NCBI GenBank assembly: GCA_963580455.1
Contig: OY756957.1
Span: forward strand, 26,318,501-26,382,500
Direction of reading: 5' to 3'
Source of the DNA: Euonymus europaeus
Lineage: Eukaryota; Streptophyta; Magnoliopsida; Celastrales; Celastraceae
DNA: 64,000 nt
The notes under the pieces: model-generated
The model's database searches: none
Seen by the model: the letters and a program-made list of their open reading frames with translations, nothing else
Told to the model about the DNA's origin: nothing
Shown here: positions 1 to 12,387 of the stretch, in pieces
How positions within the stretch are numbered: the first letter of the stretch is position 1
How the letters are laid out: the number at the start of each line of letters is the position of its first letter
Translations under genes and position numbers: made by a program

Positions 1-370
1 GCTCCGATTTTGACCCAAAATCATCTTCATTTTGACCCAATCGACGATTTTGATTTTGATTTTGATAAATTTGAGTTTTATTTGGATGAATTTTAATTTC
101 ATTTGACTAAATTTTAATTTTAATTTTAATTTCATGTTTTTCAGTTTCCGAAAACAAAGTCAAATATCACCAACCAAATGAATTTCTTAACAGTTTTTTT
201 TCCTAAAAAGTGTTTCTAAAAACTATACTCAAAATCGTTTTTAAAAACTAAAAAAGAAAATAATATCCAAACACACTCTAATTATATCATTTCATCCTCC
301 TTGTTTGACAATTTTTTAAGAAAAATATGACAAAATAAAAAATACCAAAATAGGATGTGAAGATTATCTA
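1..370. other. AT-rich intergenic sequence, no gene seen
   Basis: Low-complexity T-rich runs built on short TTTTGAT and TTTTAAT repeats. No open frame or recognisable domain on either strand. Confidence 0.5.
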
Positions 371-1110
371 CTATGTGTTGTTATAGCCAAAATTGGGTGA
401 AGCCCGATTTTCTGACACGTGTACCTAGTTAGAGTTTGACTAGTCAAACGGTCCAGTCAGTCTCAATAACATATCCCCGCTTCAGCTCCAGCTCTTGTGG
501 TTGAGCTGGTGTTCGCCATGGCCTTGGACACAGGAGCTCGCCATTGCAAGTCACCAGCAGTGGAGTTCGCCCCTTCCCAAGGTAGGTCGCCCGACACGTC
601 TGTCAGGCAGCAGGTATTTTTTATTGCGTTATGTCCTCCATTTAATGTTGTAGTATTACCTTTTACCTAAAAGCCGCCTCTTTAGTTGACCTCTTATAAA
701 GTGACCGTCACTTCCACTGAGACCTGTCTTTTCAATGTCAGTTTGTCATTTCAACGCTAAAATACCCAAAAGCCCTTACTAAAAATAGTAAGAGGAAGTA
801 CTATAAGTACAACCCCACCTCCACTGGAGGGGGGGATGCACATTCTCTGGAAAATAGGAACATTCACGAAATCTACGTCTCAGCCAATTAACTCCCAAAC
901 ACCGTCCCAATTTTTCCGGTCTCCACCCCGGTTACTGTCTGCTCTTCTTCTTGAAGCTGACTTGATCATCGGAGCCCCAACGACCGGGCCCCACACAATC
1001 CGGTCTTTGGGATCTTACGGTTTCTTGTTCAAAGTGTGTGCAGGAGACAGAGCATAGAAGAGTATTTCAGAAGATTGCCAGGGCCCATTAAAAGCGGAGC
1101 TAGTAGAGAG
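370..1110 (+). mobile_element. Fragment resembling a Ty3/gypsy long terminal repeat
   Basis: This block is clearly richer in GC than its flanks. It contains a TATA-like stretch followed by TATAAGTACA near 800, then a segment around 957-1000 (TGACTTGATCATCGGAG, followed by a GACCGGGCCC block) that resembles the transcribed region of plant Ty3/gypsy LTRs. No primer binding site, polypurine tract or gag-pol frame was seen beside it, so it is best read as a solo LTR or decayed LTR piece. The ends are approximate and no target duplication was identified. The 73-aa open frame at 836-1057 lies inside it and is not taken as a gene. Confidence 0.45.
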
Positions 1111-1168
1111 AATTAAATTGTAGATTTCGTGCTCTACATGTGTCAATCAATGGAAGACAATGAGATAG

Positions 1169-1173
<5 letters not shown>

Positions 1174-1218
<45 letters not shown>
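1174..1218. repeat. (TA)n microsatellite
   Basis: About 22 uninterrupted AT dinucleotides. It creates an artificial Ile-Tyr run in one frame. Confidence 0.95.
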
Positions 1219-1221
<3 letters not shown>

Positions 1222-1559
1222 TGGTTTCTTAACCTTAAACTTGATTGGTCTGGTTGTCTTCATTTACCATCGTTGCTTGAAAAAACAAAAATACACAAAT
1301 ACTATAAAATAATAATTATGTATTTCAAATAGGGAAAATTAGATAAAAGGACATAATCATGTTTAATTTTAGAAGGAGGTCCAATTCATTTAAAAAATTA
1401 GAAATAAGGACAAAATAATTAAACTACCCAAACTATCTCTCTCATCCATTACATGTGGTCTTCATCTTCGACAATAAAAGCTCCTCTTCCCAACATCTGA
1501 TCGAAGAGAGACCACTTCCGTTGAAATTGTATCGTCAAGAGGAGTCCAACGACGGTGGT

Positions 1560-1760
1560 TTCTCCTCAATCAGCCGCCGAAAAAGGCCGGATCGAGGCAA
1601 AACGTTCAAAACACATTTTGCCTCAATCTGGATGTTCCTGACATCGAATTGAAGCGATACTGGTGGCGTTGGATTCGTATCGGCCAAACTATTCCAACGC
1701 CACCAGTCTTACCTCGATCCAACATCGGAAACAGCTGCAGCAATGAAAAGAAGTTTTGGG
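1560..1760. repeat. Diverged ~170-bp repeat unit (first copy, left of the array)
   Basis: A GC-richer unit containing the themes GGCCGGATCGAGGC, TTGCCTCAATCTGGA and ATTCCAACGCCACCAG. Two further diverged copies lie at about 3250-3600 in the same element, ending in similar AGCAATGAAAAGAAGTTTT / AGCGAGAAAAATAAGTTTT sequence. The copies flank the other array, so the unit was present before or alongside its expansion. Confidence 0.6.
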
Positions 1761-1904
1761 GCGTCGTCGGAGCTTCGCGGTGTCTTTCTAGCTGCTATGG
1801 ACCTCTGTTCTGGCTGTCATAGGTCGGGCTTTACTCCTCTCATAGTTGCGCTTCTTTTGAGAGCAACGACGATCATTTTGGTGGTCGGACAAAAAAGTTA
1901 AGCT

Positions 1905-2870
1905 AAAAAATATGAAATCATAGTTTTAATACTCTTTTCTCTGTATAACCTATATTTCTCTGTAGATCCTTTATTTATCTTTAGAATCACTTTTTCTCTG
2001 TAAAATATATTTTTCTCTATACAATATACCCAAAGCTCGTATTCAATTATAAAACCCTATGTCCCAAAGTTCAGACATAAAAGTCAGGCCAAAAAATATG
2101 AAATCGTAGTTTTCATTCTACTGTTGGTGCATAACTTTTTTCTCTCTTTATAAACTATATTTCTCTGTAGAATCTTTATTTCTCTATAGAACTCTTTTTC
2201 TTTATAGAACATATATTTCTCTTTAGAATCTTTATTTATCTTTAGAATCACTTTTTCTTTATACAATAGACCCAAAGCTCGGATTCAATACTAAAACCAT
2301 ATGTCCCAAGGTTCAGACATAAAAGTTAGGCCAAAAAATATGAAATCACAATTTTCTTTCTACTGCTAGTGCATAACTCCTTTTCTCTTTATAACTTATA
2401 TTTCTCTGTAGAACATTTATTTCTCTGTAGAAATATTTTTCTCTGTAGAACCTTTATTACTTTGTAGAACCTTTATTTATCTTTAGAATCACTTTCTCTT
2501 CGTAAAATATCTTTTTTCTCTATACAATAGACCCAAAGCTCGGATTCAATAATAAAATTATATGTCCCAAGTGATGAACCCAAGGTTCCGACATAAAAGT
2601 CATGCCAAAAAATATGAAATCACATTTTTCATTCTACTGTTAGTGCATAACTCTTGTTCTCTTTATAACCTATATTTCTCTGTAGAACCTTGATTTCTCT
2701 GTACAATTCTTTTTTCTATGTAATTTTTTTCTCTATTCGACAAACCCAAAACACAGATTCACTACTAAACCTTTATGTCCCAAGTGATAAAACTCAATGC
2801 TCGGATTCGTTAAACCCTAATGGACTCAAGGAACGGATTCACTACTAAAATATTAAATGTCACAAGTGCT
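1905..2870. repeat. Tandem array of about four 190-275-bp units
   Basis: Each unit opens with AAAAAATATGAAATC (near 1905, 2091, 2333 and 2607), runs through a variable number of short TTTCTCTGTAGAACCTTTA repeats, and closes with CCCAAAGCTCGGATTCA plus a TATGTCCCAA / CAGACATAAAAGT block. Spacings are about 186, 242 and 274 bp, the variation coming mainly from the short internal repeat. No coding potential. The array lies entirely inside the MULE-like element. Confidence 0.8.
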
Positions 2871-3249
2871 AAACCCTAGGGCTCTAACTACTAAACCCTC
2901 ACGGACTCGGATACCCTAAACACCGGGTTTCAAACTTTCAAAATTGGTTAGAACTATTTTTTCTCTATTCGACAAATCAAAACTCAGATTCGCTATTAAA
3001 AACCTATGTCCCAAGTGATGAACTAGAAAATTCAGATTCACTAAATCCAACAAATTCTTACCATTGGAAGCACTTGAAGCAAGACCTACATAATGTGCTA
3101 ATAATATCATCATAAAATGTACAGTGTTATTTTTCTCTGTAAAACCTTCGAAAATATTTTTTGACCAGGTAATCACTTTTCGATGATGGATTGAGGCGAG
3201 ACCAGTGACGTTGGACTTGTCTGACCAAGATGAATTCAAAGTCACTGAT

Positions 3250-3600
3250 CCCGTCTCGATCTGTTTCCAGAAACGGCCAGATCGAGGTAAAACACGTTTT
3301 GATTGGTGCCGACTATTTTGCCTTGATTTGGAAGTTTCCAATGTCGGATCTTGACAAGTCTAGTGGAGTTGGATTTGTCTCGGCTTAACGATTCTAAGGC
3401 CACTAATCTCACCTCGATCTGACACGAGAAACGATCGGATTGAGGCCAAATATGTTATGAACGTTTTTGCCTAGAATTGACAGTTTTTGATGTCTAATCT
3501 TGGCAAGGCCAATGCAGTTGGATTCGTCTCGACATCACGATTCCAACGCCACTGGCCTCTCCTTAATCCAATGTCGGAAGCATCCGCAGCGAGAAAAATA
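3250..3600. repeat. Two further copies of the ~170-bp repeat unit
   Basis: Two diverged units related to the one at 1560-1760 (themes GATCGAGG, GTCTCGGCTTAACGATTC and TCGACATCACGATTCCAAC). They sit between the long tandem array and the right end of the MULE-like element. Confidence 0.6.
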
Positions 3601-3776
3601 AGTTTTCAATCATATTTAATTGAAATAACAATGACAAATCTGCAATTTCAAGTTTTGTCCTTAATTCGATAAATTTAAAAATCAGCTGGACCTTAACTAA
3701 CAAAAAAAATTCAGCTGTCCTTTTACTCTTAAAAGTTGAAAAATTTGGATCTAAGCCTAATTTCCCCTTCCAAATA

Positions 3777-5687
3777 TGTAAGTAATAAAATGACATGACA
3801 TGAGGTCATGCACTTTGACACATGTGAATGTGTTGTTATATATACTAATTTGGTTGGTTGGTCCGTCTATCAGAAGAAGCCGCGGTGTAAAAGGGTTTAA
3901 TTTGCTATAAATCCAACGAATGCGTTTTTTGTTCGAAACAAAATTTAAATTAAATATGAAAAAGTAAATGAAAATTCTGAACTATTGAATATAAATTAAA
4001 AAACAATTCATACAATTTTTATTTTGAATTTGACTTTTGTTTCAATTAAAATTTTATATGATTGGGTTTATAAACTCGATCAAAATACAAATTTTTTAGA
4101 TTTTCTTTGAGTCCCATTAAAAAATAAAATTGCAGTGAGATTTGTTGTAGTTTTACTATGGGCACCTGATTTACTATCCATTAATGATGGAGATTTCAGT
4201 GATTTTTCATCTCAAAACCATTCAGTAGTTTGCGACACTCACAGGTTGGGCATGGAGAGATTATAGTAAATGATTCATTGAAAATCACACTCAATGAATG
4301 AATAGCACACACTACTGAGATATTTTAGAATTAAAATAACTGAGATTTTTTATCATTTTTGTTTACTAGTAGAAACGTAGGATTGCAATGTTTCATTGGA
4401 AAGCGTTGCCATTTAGTTGAGACTTTAATTAAAAGTTATATCTATAGTAATTAATAATATTAATGGTATCAATTATGATTAATTACGCGTTGATTCTTTT
4501 ACATTTATAGGTTGATATATTGTGAAATGTGAATTTATTTGGTGGAGAATGCTTCCTAGTCAAAATGGTCATATAAAATGAAAGGGTGGGTGTATGAAGT
4601 CATATACATTCTCCCATCCCATGTCATAAATTGACCCGTCAGTCAATCGTCCTCAATTCATCACCAGGTTGATCAATGGTCAATTGGTCATGCTCATCTA
4701 ATAGGCGTGGATTACAACTGAAATCTATGGTAATATCTTTATCATCTTCTTCGATGGAATTTTTTTTCCTTCCAGAAAGCAGATGGAAAATACAGACTTC
4801 TATTTTTATTTTATTTTATTTTTGTCCTTTTTGAGGCTGTTGAAGGGGATTTAGGGCTCTCAAATTGGCTCCACATTCACAATTTATTTAATCTAAAGCC
4901 TTGAAATTGGTCACATGTTCAGTCCAATTTTTAGAGTTTCCTCCAAAAATTTGTGATGTCATTTTTTTCCCCCTCAAATATAAAACAAAAATTAAAATTT
5001 ATGTGTTATTTTCCTCAGCTAAGATTATTTTCCTCATGCTTTGCTGAGAAACGACATTGATGACGCAATTACAGGTGAGTTTTCGATTTGGTAAAATCAT
5101 GTGTAAGCTCTTAATCTCTTTCTAAAATCGTGTGTAGTTAAAATGAATGTGTCATTTGATGATTGCGTCAATTTGACTTCTCAAATTAGTTTGGAGTTTA
5201 ACACAGTAGATGAGACTTGGAATCATTGGATTGGTTATGGCAACCAAATGAGATTTTTTCTGAGAAAAGCATTGGAGGAGTTTTGGAATTTATGTGAGAA
5301 AAGTATGAGATTTTCTGCTATTTGTTTGAAAGTCTTCAAATTTTATGTAGCGATGCATTGCATTAAAGTTCTACGATCGATTTCATGTAAAGTATATTCT
5401 CGAGGTTGCATATAAAAATCAATGATATATTTGTTTATAGACATATCCATGAGTCCAATCACAACAAAAATTAAGAAAACACAATAGTCATAGTTTGTAC
5501 TTTCAATTCTTGATAAACTATCCATAAAATCAGTAAAGACAACAATTGCTATCTTGAACCTTTAAAATTATTTAATCAAATAATATTAGCCATGAAGGCC
5601 AATAAAGCAACAAACTTCTACATAAGTATTCATTTTGATACAACACTAAAATCAAATCAAATTCAGGAACTAATAAAAGAGAGTTTA
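3777..5687. other. AT-rich intergenic sequence, no gene seen
   Basis: No domain, splice-compatible coding exon or terminal repeat pair was recognised. The 90-aa frame at 5143-5415 has no recognisable similarity and no splice context, and is treated as chance. Confidence 0.5.
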
Positions 5688-6060
5688 AGGCTCTGCTTAG
5701 CAAAATAGGAATAGTGAAAATATGATATTTTTAAAGTAACGATTCTGACCGGTTATAAGGGTAGTTGTTTTGGGTGTTTTTAGTAGCGGTTTATAAAACA
5801 GTCTATTTTAGTACTTGAGAAAGTATTAAAACACCGATTCTGAATGAGTTTTATAAAGTTAAATTACCTTTGCACCCATAGAAATAGAATCTAAAAATAA
5901 GACATGCATATGTCACAGGGGTAAAGAAGGTATGGAATATCAAAACCAGTGAAAACACTCCTATTTAGACTGCTGAGAAAACAATCTAAACAAGTGTTGA
6001 TAAAACCAGTCCTTTTAGAAAAATATCATTTTCAGTGTTTACTGGTCTTTCAAACAGATC
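5688..6060. mobile_element. Tourist/PIF-Harbinger-like MITE, copy 1
   Basis: The left end (AGGCTCTGCTTAGCAAAATA) and the reverse complement of the right end (AGATCTGTTTGAAAGACCAG) are related, and both lead into a GAAAAT...GATATTTTT stretch. TTA is present at the left flank and TTA/TAA at the right, consistent with a three-base TWA duplication. The left end matches the right end of the element in the expansin intron (24774-25007) over about 60 bases. The right boundary is uncertain by 2-3 bases. Confidence 0.6.
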
Positions 6061-6460
6061 TTTAACAGTGTAAAATAAAGATGGATGAATAATGAATTTG
6101 TTTTTCTCAATCTAATAGACTTTAACCATGCCCAATCACAAAAGTTACAGAAAGCTAGAGTCAAAAGTTAGCATTTAAAACAATAAAACAATTGTAAAGA
6201 AGAAGAAAAACCTACTTAGAACTTCAGTTAGATTCAGAATTTAAAAGTACAACTTACATAACTTAAATGAATTTAATTGTGAGGGGAAAAAAATATGTGG
6301 AGATGTTAGAATGACCTTATTCCAGCGAGTCATTTACAAATGCCAGCCTAACTAAGCAGGAAACCAGCAATGAATCAATCATGTGAGTGTAAGAATATTA
6401 CATTGAATGATTTGTACAATTTGGAGCTTTTCCTATGCACCTGTCAATATTTTCCAATTT

Positions 6461-9400
6461 TTACACTACGGCACCTTCGGTTCCATCCTTATCAGAATGA
6501 ACTTCTGAAACGTTCAGAATTCCAGAATGCGGCTTTCCATGTTGCTTAATTTGATGATGAGACCAATATCCGTGAGCAGCTAAGACTCTGTCCAACAGCT
6601 CCTGTGGCACTGGTTCACCCCTTCTTTGCTGAGGTGCAATTTTTGCTGTGTGAACCAATGTTTTCCATTTGTCCTGTACAACCCCATATCAGAAGGTTTA
6701 TGGTTAGAACATATCTGCTTAATTATCATATAGGGCATTGTTGCCAGCATCCACTCGGTATGAAAACCCTCACTCATTCATATATAAATAGTGAAAGTAC
6801 GTCAACAAACTTCAAAAGTTTTTCTTTACTTATTTATGTGCTAAGGAGGGGGTGGATACTCCATAAGATCTTTCCAATAAAAAAACTTTCGACCGCTGTA
6901 TCGCCTGTCGAACTGGGCATATTGTCATCATTTACACACCAGAAACATACGGGTGGGCACAACTCACAGCATCTACATCGCAAAAGTTGCACAGGCAATT
7001 ACTTTTTTTTCTTCCAATTTTCCCCCCCTTTTTGGGGAGGAGGATTTTAGTTATGACCTATATAAACAGGGAAAGAGTATGAAAGATTACCGTTCCTAAA
7101 AAGATCCCACAAATATTGAAAAAGAATTACCGATTAAATATGCAACCTAATAACTCATTAAATATGTGACTACAAAAGTATGCCAATAAAAAGAACTATC
7201 CATTCATATGAATAGCAGCATGAGCACACCCTATATTATATATCATATATGTCATAAATTGAATAATAATGAGAATGGATGATCCTCACCTTCAAGTCTA
7301 CGTAAGTTCGATGGTTTGCATTCTCAAAAGCACGCAATTTAACATCACGCCACCTACAAAAGAAAAGAACATAATTAAATTTTCGAATAAGCTAAATATA
7401 AAAACTAGCCAAAAATGCCAGTTATATCGACTCTCCGTGTCAGTTTAGCAGTTATAGACATCAAACCTTCCACTTCCTAGTTCCTCAACAGCGTGTACCA
7501 GCGCTTCTACTTCTGCCACAGAAAAAGGTCTCCTTGTTCTACGCTGTACAAATTCAGATCGCCTAGGTTTCTGGTTTGCAGGGACCATAGCAAGTGCCTC
7601 AATATGCATAGGTGGAACCGGGACCAGAGCTCTAGAATGGTTAAATGTTGTGTCAGTTGGTGTGTCAGCATGGAATGTCACTGATTCATTATTGTATTCA
7701 TCATTATTGCCCAAATTTGTCAGTGAAGGAGGGTTAGGTAGGGCATCAGAGTTCCCTGAATCAAAATTAGGATTTGCTGGGGACCTGGAGATAAAGCAAC
7801 AAAGGCATTAGTAACAAATGACGTGCAACGATGAATAGATTAATAAACCTAAAAGTCTAAAACCATTATCTAAAATCTTATCCCATCTGATTGAAAGCTT
7901 TATGCTTCAAATACTCGCATTGAGATATAATCAAGGAAACTAAACTCTAGAATATGAAACAATTTCTTTTCAATTACAGGCTGTTGCAGTTATAAGCAAG
8001 ATTGTAAGACTACCATGCCCTTAGGCCCAATTCCTGGGAATAATAGTGCAACTTGTTTTCCAACGGAAAAAATATTTATTAAAGCACCACAAAGGACACA
8101 ACAAAATCCATAAACACCAATATTCTTCTCCAGCTATAGAGACCAAATTATAAATCCTTCTTCAGCAATGACATGGTAAATAAGCCACAAGGTACAGCGG
8201 GTCTAACTTATAGACATAAAATCTCATCTGAATTACCTAGACACAAGTTCAGAAGTGTCACATGGATCATCTGCACAAACAGGAGGAGCTTGCACAATAT
8301 TAGGCTCCAATGTGAAACCCAAACTATCCAAATTTTCTCTACACGAAATGCCAGTCTGTGAGAGGGTTCTGCTGTCATCTCTAACCTTCTTTCCTCGAAG
8401 AACTAAATCAACATGTAAACCATCTCCAAGCATGGAAGTCACTGCCTCCATAACTGTCCTCTATAGGATATTGCATATAAAATAATAAATCAAAAATTAG
8501 AAAATCAACACTAAATGCACTCAATAACCAATTGGTTTGAGTAATCTTTGATGCCACTTAATATAAGACAACAAAAATGAGGCAATAACCTAAAGGAAGG
8601 CAAGAGAAGGGCAGTAAAAATGCAAAATTTAATTATTAATAAATAATGAACATCAGTTATGATGGCTGCCATGCACAATACTAGTGAAGTCATGAGTAAG
8701 AATTATAACAATTTTTGACGCTACAATAAGGAGAGAGATCTTGATCATATTCAGAAAATCAAAACACCCATAAATACCTTCAATGAACCAACAGTTGATG
8801 TCTCTGGGACTTCAATGAAAATCTCTGGTACCCTGAAGGATTTGATGCTTAATTTCACTGTACAGAATAATATAACAATCAGAACCTCTTGAATGACACT
8901 CAAATGTGTGAATTTTCGATAATACACCAAAAGCCCTAACCAAGAGAATCCTTGGAACGGAAGGTTGCTTGATGCCCCATAACTCCAGGTGATACTCCAT
9001 TCACTAAACATGTTGATTAAGAAATTTAGTGACCTTACAAATTTACTTGGAACTCGAATCCCTAAATAATATGATATAATGAGATATAAGTTAGATACCT
9101 TCATTGTTCTCCTTGTTCATGACCTTCTCAGGAGAGTTAGAAACACTCTCACTACTGAACCCACCATCAGATATCAAGACCGAACTCTGGTCAGAAATTT
9201 TCCTCCTCTTGTAAAGACTGTTATATTGGCATCTTTCACGATTCTGATGTATCTTTCTCTTGTGACACAGAAAAGGCTTTGGTCCACCCTCTAGAGGCCA
9301 CAATCACCGTATATAAGCATCAGAAAAATTAACTATAATTTCTGAGGCATGCCACACATCCAAAAAATGGCAAAAATCATGAAGTTCAGAATAAAAACCA

Positions 9401-10493
9401 TGATGATGAGACTCTCACACAAAACAGAGAATCTGACAATATTATTCAAACCACTGAAAAGATTCTTACCCTTTTTTGCATTGTTATAGTCCTTCAATTT
9501 TGGAGCTACTTTCCAGTATTTTGATGTCAGCAACTTCCTAATTCTTCGGTCTCCAGTACGTGTTAGAGGCCTAAAAGCTTTTACGTTGGTGCTAGGTTTA
9601 GTACAACTAAGAAAATTTTCATCATCATCATCTCTATTAACTAATTTAACACGATTCTTGTGCCTAGTAAAAGAAGCATCAGGAACAGGATTCACACATG
9701 TTGGCAATGTGACTTTACTGCCTGAATTGACCAACATAGGAAATTCCAAACACAAATCCATGGGATACTTTGAACCATTTACATTATTCATAGTCATATA
9801 TTCAGCCACCAACTTCTCAGCCTCTTGCTGCCTTCCAAATCCCTTCTCTAGGTTGCCATCACAAGACTGCACAGGATCAGGAGAACCCCCACGAAAATCT
9901 TTAGAAGCCGTCTCACTTTTGCAAATAACAGACTTCACATCAATGCTCCGTTTCTCCGAGAAATCAGAATTTCTGGTTACTGAAGCATGTTCCAGAATAG
10001 AATCACATTGACCAGGCGGCATTTCCTTCAAAAAGCAATTCCCATCCCTCTTTCGCAAACCCAACCTAGGGACAAAAGCACTCTCTCCACGACTCCCATG
10101 ATTAATGCAATCAGCTATCAGTGGCTTATTTTCATCTTTCTGTTCTTGTTTAATGCCAGCGTCACTTATCAAAGGCATATCATTTCCTCCAGATGCATTG
10201 CTAGAGGCAAAAGATCTTTCACTGTCTTGCAACAGCTTGCCAGCCAAAGATGCCAGCAATTCAAATGCACATAGTTCACCGTCATCAACTGTCTTCTTAA
10301 GTGCACCCCTCCTCTATAACACCAATGACGAGAGAAATTGATTTAAAACACATACAAGACAATGGAAATTAGCACAGAAACAGATATTGTGTTATACACT
10401 TACTCGAGCTGATCTGGGAGCTTTAGGTATAGTGGGGACCTGAAAGCCACTAAATCCATAACGTATCTTCTTCTTCAGCACCATTTCAGGCAT
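6461..10493 (-). CDS. TRFL: TRF-like telomere repeat-binding protein (UBL plus C-terminal Myb/telobox)
   Basis: Plant TRF-like proteins bind double-stranded TTTAGGG telomere repeats in the nucleus through a C-terminal Myb domain with a plant-specific extension. Reading the minus strand, coding exons are 10493-10404, 10313-9470, 9290-9099, 8857-8778, 8460-8237, 7784-7467, 7353-7290 and 6673-6461. All introns are GT-AG and frames join to give 674 aa, a normal family length. The N-terminus has the conserved basic KKKIRYGF motif and then FELLASLAGKLLQ. A ubiquitin-like domain spans about residues 376-462 (VKLSIKSFRVPEIFIEVPE to LDSLGFTLEP). The Myb/telobox spans about 556-620 (RRPFSVAEVEALVHAVEEL, WRDVKLRAF, VDLKDKWKTLVHTAKI), with the extension to about 645. 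The start ATG is the first in the spliced leader context. Exon 2 (long, low-complexity) is the least conserved part. Which member (TRP1, TBP1, TRFL) it is cannot be settled by eye. Confidence 0.93.
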
Positions 10494-11790
10494 AAATTTA
10501 ATAATTACTCATCAAACACAAAAGACACTAGGCTCCACAAGATCCAATTAGCTGCAATCAAATTCATTATAAAGTAAATAGGAGACCGATTATGCAGAAA
10601 AAATTTTATATAAAAGGGAGCCGCAAGTCAAATTTAAACCGAACCGCAGTTTGAATTGTACATAAGAGTATAACCCTAACAATTCTTCTCTTATTTGGTA
10701 TATTAATATAAGAATATTTAAAATTAAGAGTAGTGAATAAAAGCTTTATGGAAAATTTCTGCAACCATCGAAAAATATCCCTCTCCTTTTCGAGTACTAA
10801 TCAATTTAAAAAGCACCAGGAAAATGCACGCGGGACAGAGACGAAAATGTTATTGATGACTCAGTCATACTTCAAGAATTTTAGAACGGTTGAACAATCA
10901 TTTATGAAAGCTAACCAGTCAATATTTCCATATTAGAAACCCAATTCCCAAATAATATTCAACTTTGACTGGCACTTTAAAAAATGAAAAGAAAATCCAC
11001 AAGGTATTATCATTATATGATAGGAAAACTACTTTATTCTAAAATAAATTATTTAGATCCGGATAACCAGAACTCAACCACCAAATGATCTCAAAATCAG
11101 CAGAGAAAACTGAACTAGGACATCGATCCAATGCAGGACATTACGTCCACAGTGTGAGAATATCAGGCTTTGATCCCAAATTTTATTATCCAAATAAATT
11201 TGGAGAAATTTGCAATCAAATTCGATGGATTCTAATACATACAAACCATAAAATTAGGGCCAAATTCAGTCGTTTGATTCTTGAGAACCACACAAGCTTG
11301 GCACCAAATCAAGTTTAACAGAAAGGATCAACCAAAAACTTTCCAAACCACAGCATGGAGTTACAAATCACCGATAATTCCAAATGTATATCAAATTCTA
11401 CCTCACCCAACTTCTACGATCTGATCTCGACGTAAAATTCAAATTCAGCTCCACAGAGAAGAAAGAAGAAGATGAGGGAGGAAAAACATCAAGAAATCAC
11501 ATATGATCAAAGCCCAAACAACACAAGAAAGAACTAGATTATCGCTGGACTTCATTAACTCACCTTCTCAACAACGATCACCAAATCAAACAATCATGCG
11601 GAATTCCCAAGAACTTATCAACAAAAATGGACTCAAATTCTGTACAAAATTGCGCGATCCAGCGGAAACAACAAGGATTAGAAAACTCGGGAGATCTTTC
11701 AGAATTCTACAATGATTTCGAATTCATTGATCAATCACTCACAGCTCCAATTCATCCTCTTTTTTTCTCTGTTTTTCTGTTCTCAACCTC
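10494..11790 (-). other. 5' untranslated exons and leader intron of the TRF-like gene
   Basis: A good donor (GAGAAG then GTGAGT on the minus strand, exon edge near 11564) and an acceptor (GATTGCAG, edge near 10551) suggest a ~1-kb intron within the 5' leader, joining a noncoding first exon (about 11564-11790) to a short leader just before the ATG at 10493. Long leader introns are common in plant nuclear genes. The transcription start is a guess. Small open frames here (for example 10733-10936, 11085-11318) have no recognisable similarity. Confidence 0.5.
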
Positions 11791-11999
11791 TATTTCTTTA
11801 TGGACAAAACCCCCCAACAGAAGTTGCAAAAACCTTAAAAAAAAAATGAAAAACAGTAAACCCCCTGTATATCTTTGAAAGTTTTTTACCATGCAACCGG
11901 ACCAGCCGGTAAAATAGCAGTATTGTCCAGGAAATAGCAGGTCACCATAAACCCTTCCCCCGTCCCCTTCTCTCCCTCTCTGTGGTTGGACCGGTTATA

Positions 12000-12387
12000 G
12001 GGCACTTGTAATGGTGTTAAGTTAATGGGCAATCAAAGTTAATGTATTTTGTTGATATGACTGTATTGAAAAATGTGTTTTGTTGATGTGGTTGTATTGA
12101 GATATGTATTTTGGTGATGTGGATGATGATGTGACTTAACTTTTTGTAATAAAAGTGGGACCCAGCCTTGATTTTGGTGTAAATTTGATGGGGATAATAT
12201 GAAGGATAAGAAAATAGTTGGGTTGGATAATGATTTTGTATTGGAATATATGTTTTGCTGATGTGGCAGTATTGAAATATGTGTTATGCTGATTTGATTA
12301 TATTGAAAATTGTGTTTTTGTGAGATAGATGTAGGACCCAAAAACAAAATTGTTAGGCCATTACAATTGCAACCATTGTGGTTGCCC
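12000..12387. mobile_element. MITE family B, copy 1
   Basis: The ends are GGGCACTTGTAATGG and, on the other strand, GGGCAACCACAATGGTTGCA followed by ATTGTAATGG. The interior is full of the motif GTGTTTTGTTGATGTGGTTG followed by TATTGAGA and its variants. Four other diverged copies of this interior lie in the window (21.5, 29.9, 44.9 and 45.4 kb). No protein is encoded. The flanks both contain TA, but a clean three-base TWA duplication is not visible, so the superfamily is open. Confidence 0.6.

Larger units (their letters stand above)
1332..3767. mobile_element. Non-autonomous MULE-like element, 2.4 kb, with internal tandem arrays
   Basis: The left end begins GGGAAAATTAG and the right end, read on the other strand, begins GGGGAAATTAGG. 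Both ends then carry, in the same order, AAAGGACA, an AAGGTCCA-type motif (AGGTCCA on the left) and AAGGACAAAA, so they form long, diverged terminal inverted repeats. Outside the ends, TTTCAAATA (1323-1331) and TTCCAAATA (3768-3776) match at 8 of 9 bases, the target-duplication length usual for Mutator-like elements. No transposase can be read inside. The interior is occupied by two tandem repeat types listed separately. MULE is the best assignment from TIR length and TSD length. Confidence 0.65.

Noticed and set aside
1129..1332. 67-aa open frame with long Ile-Tyr run
   Set aside because: Produced by the (TA)n microsatellite at 1174-1218.
9586..10341. Plus-strand frames opposite TRF-like exon 2
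   Set aside because: Shadows of the long minus-strand exon; no recognisable product or splice sites.
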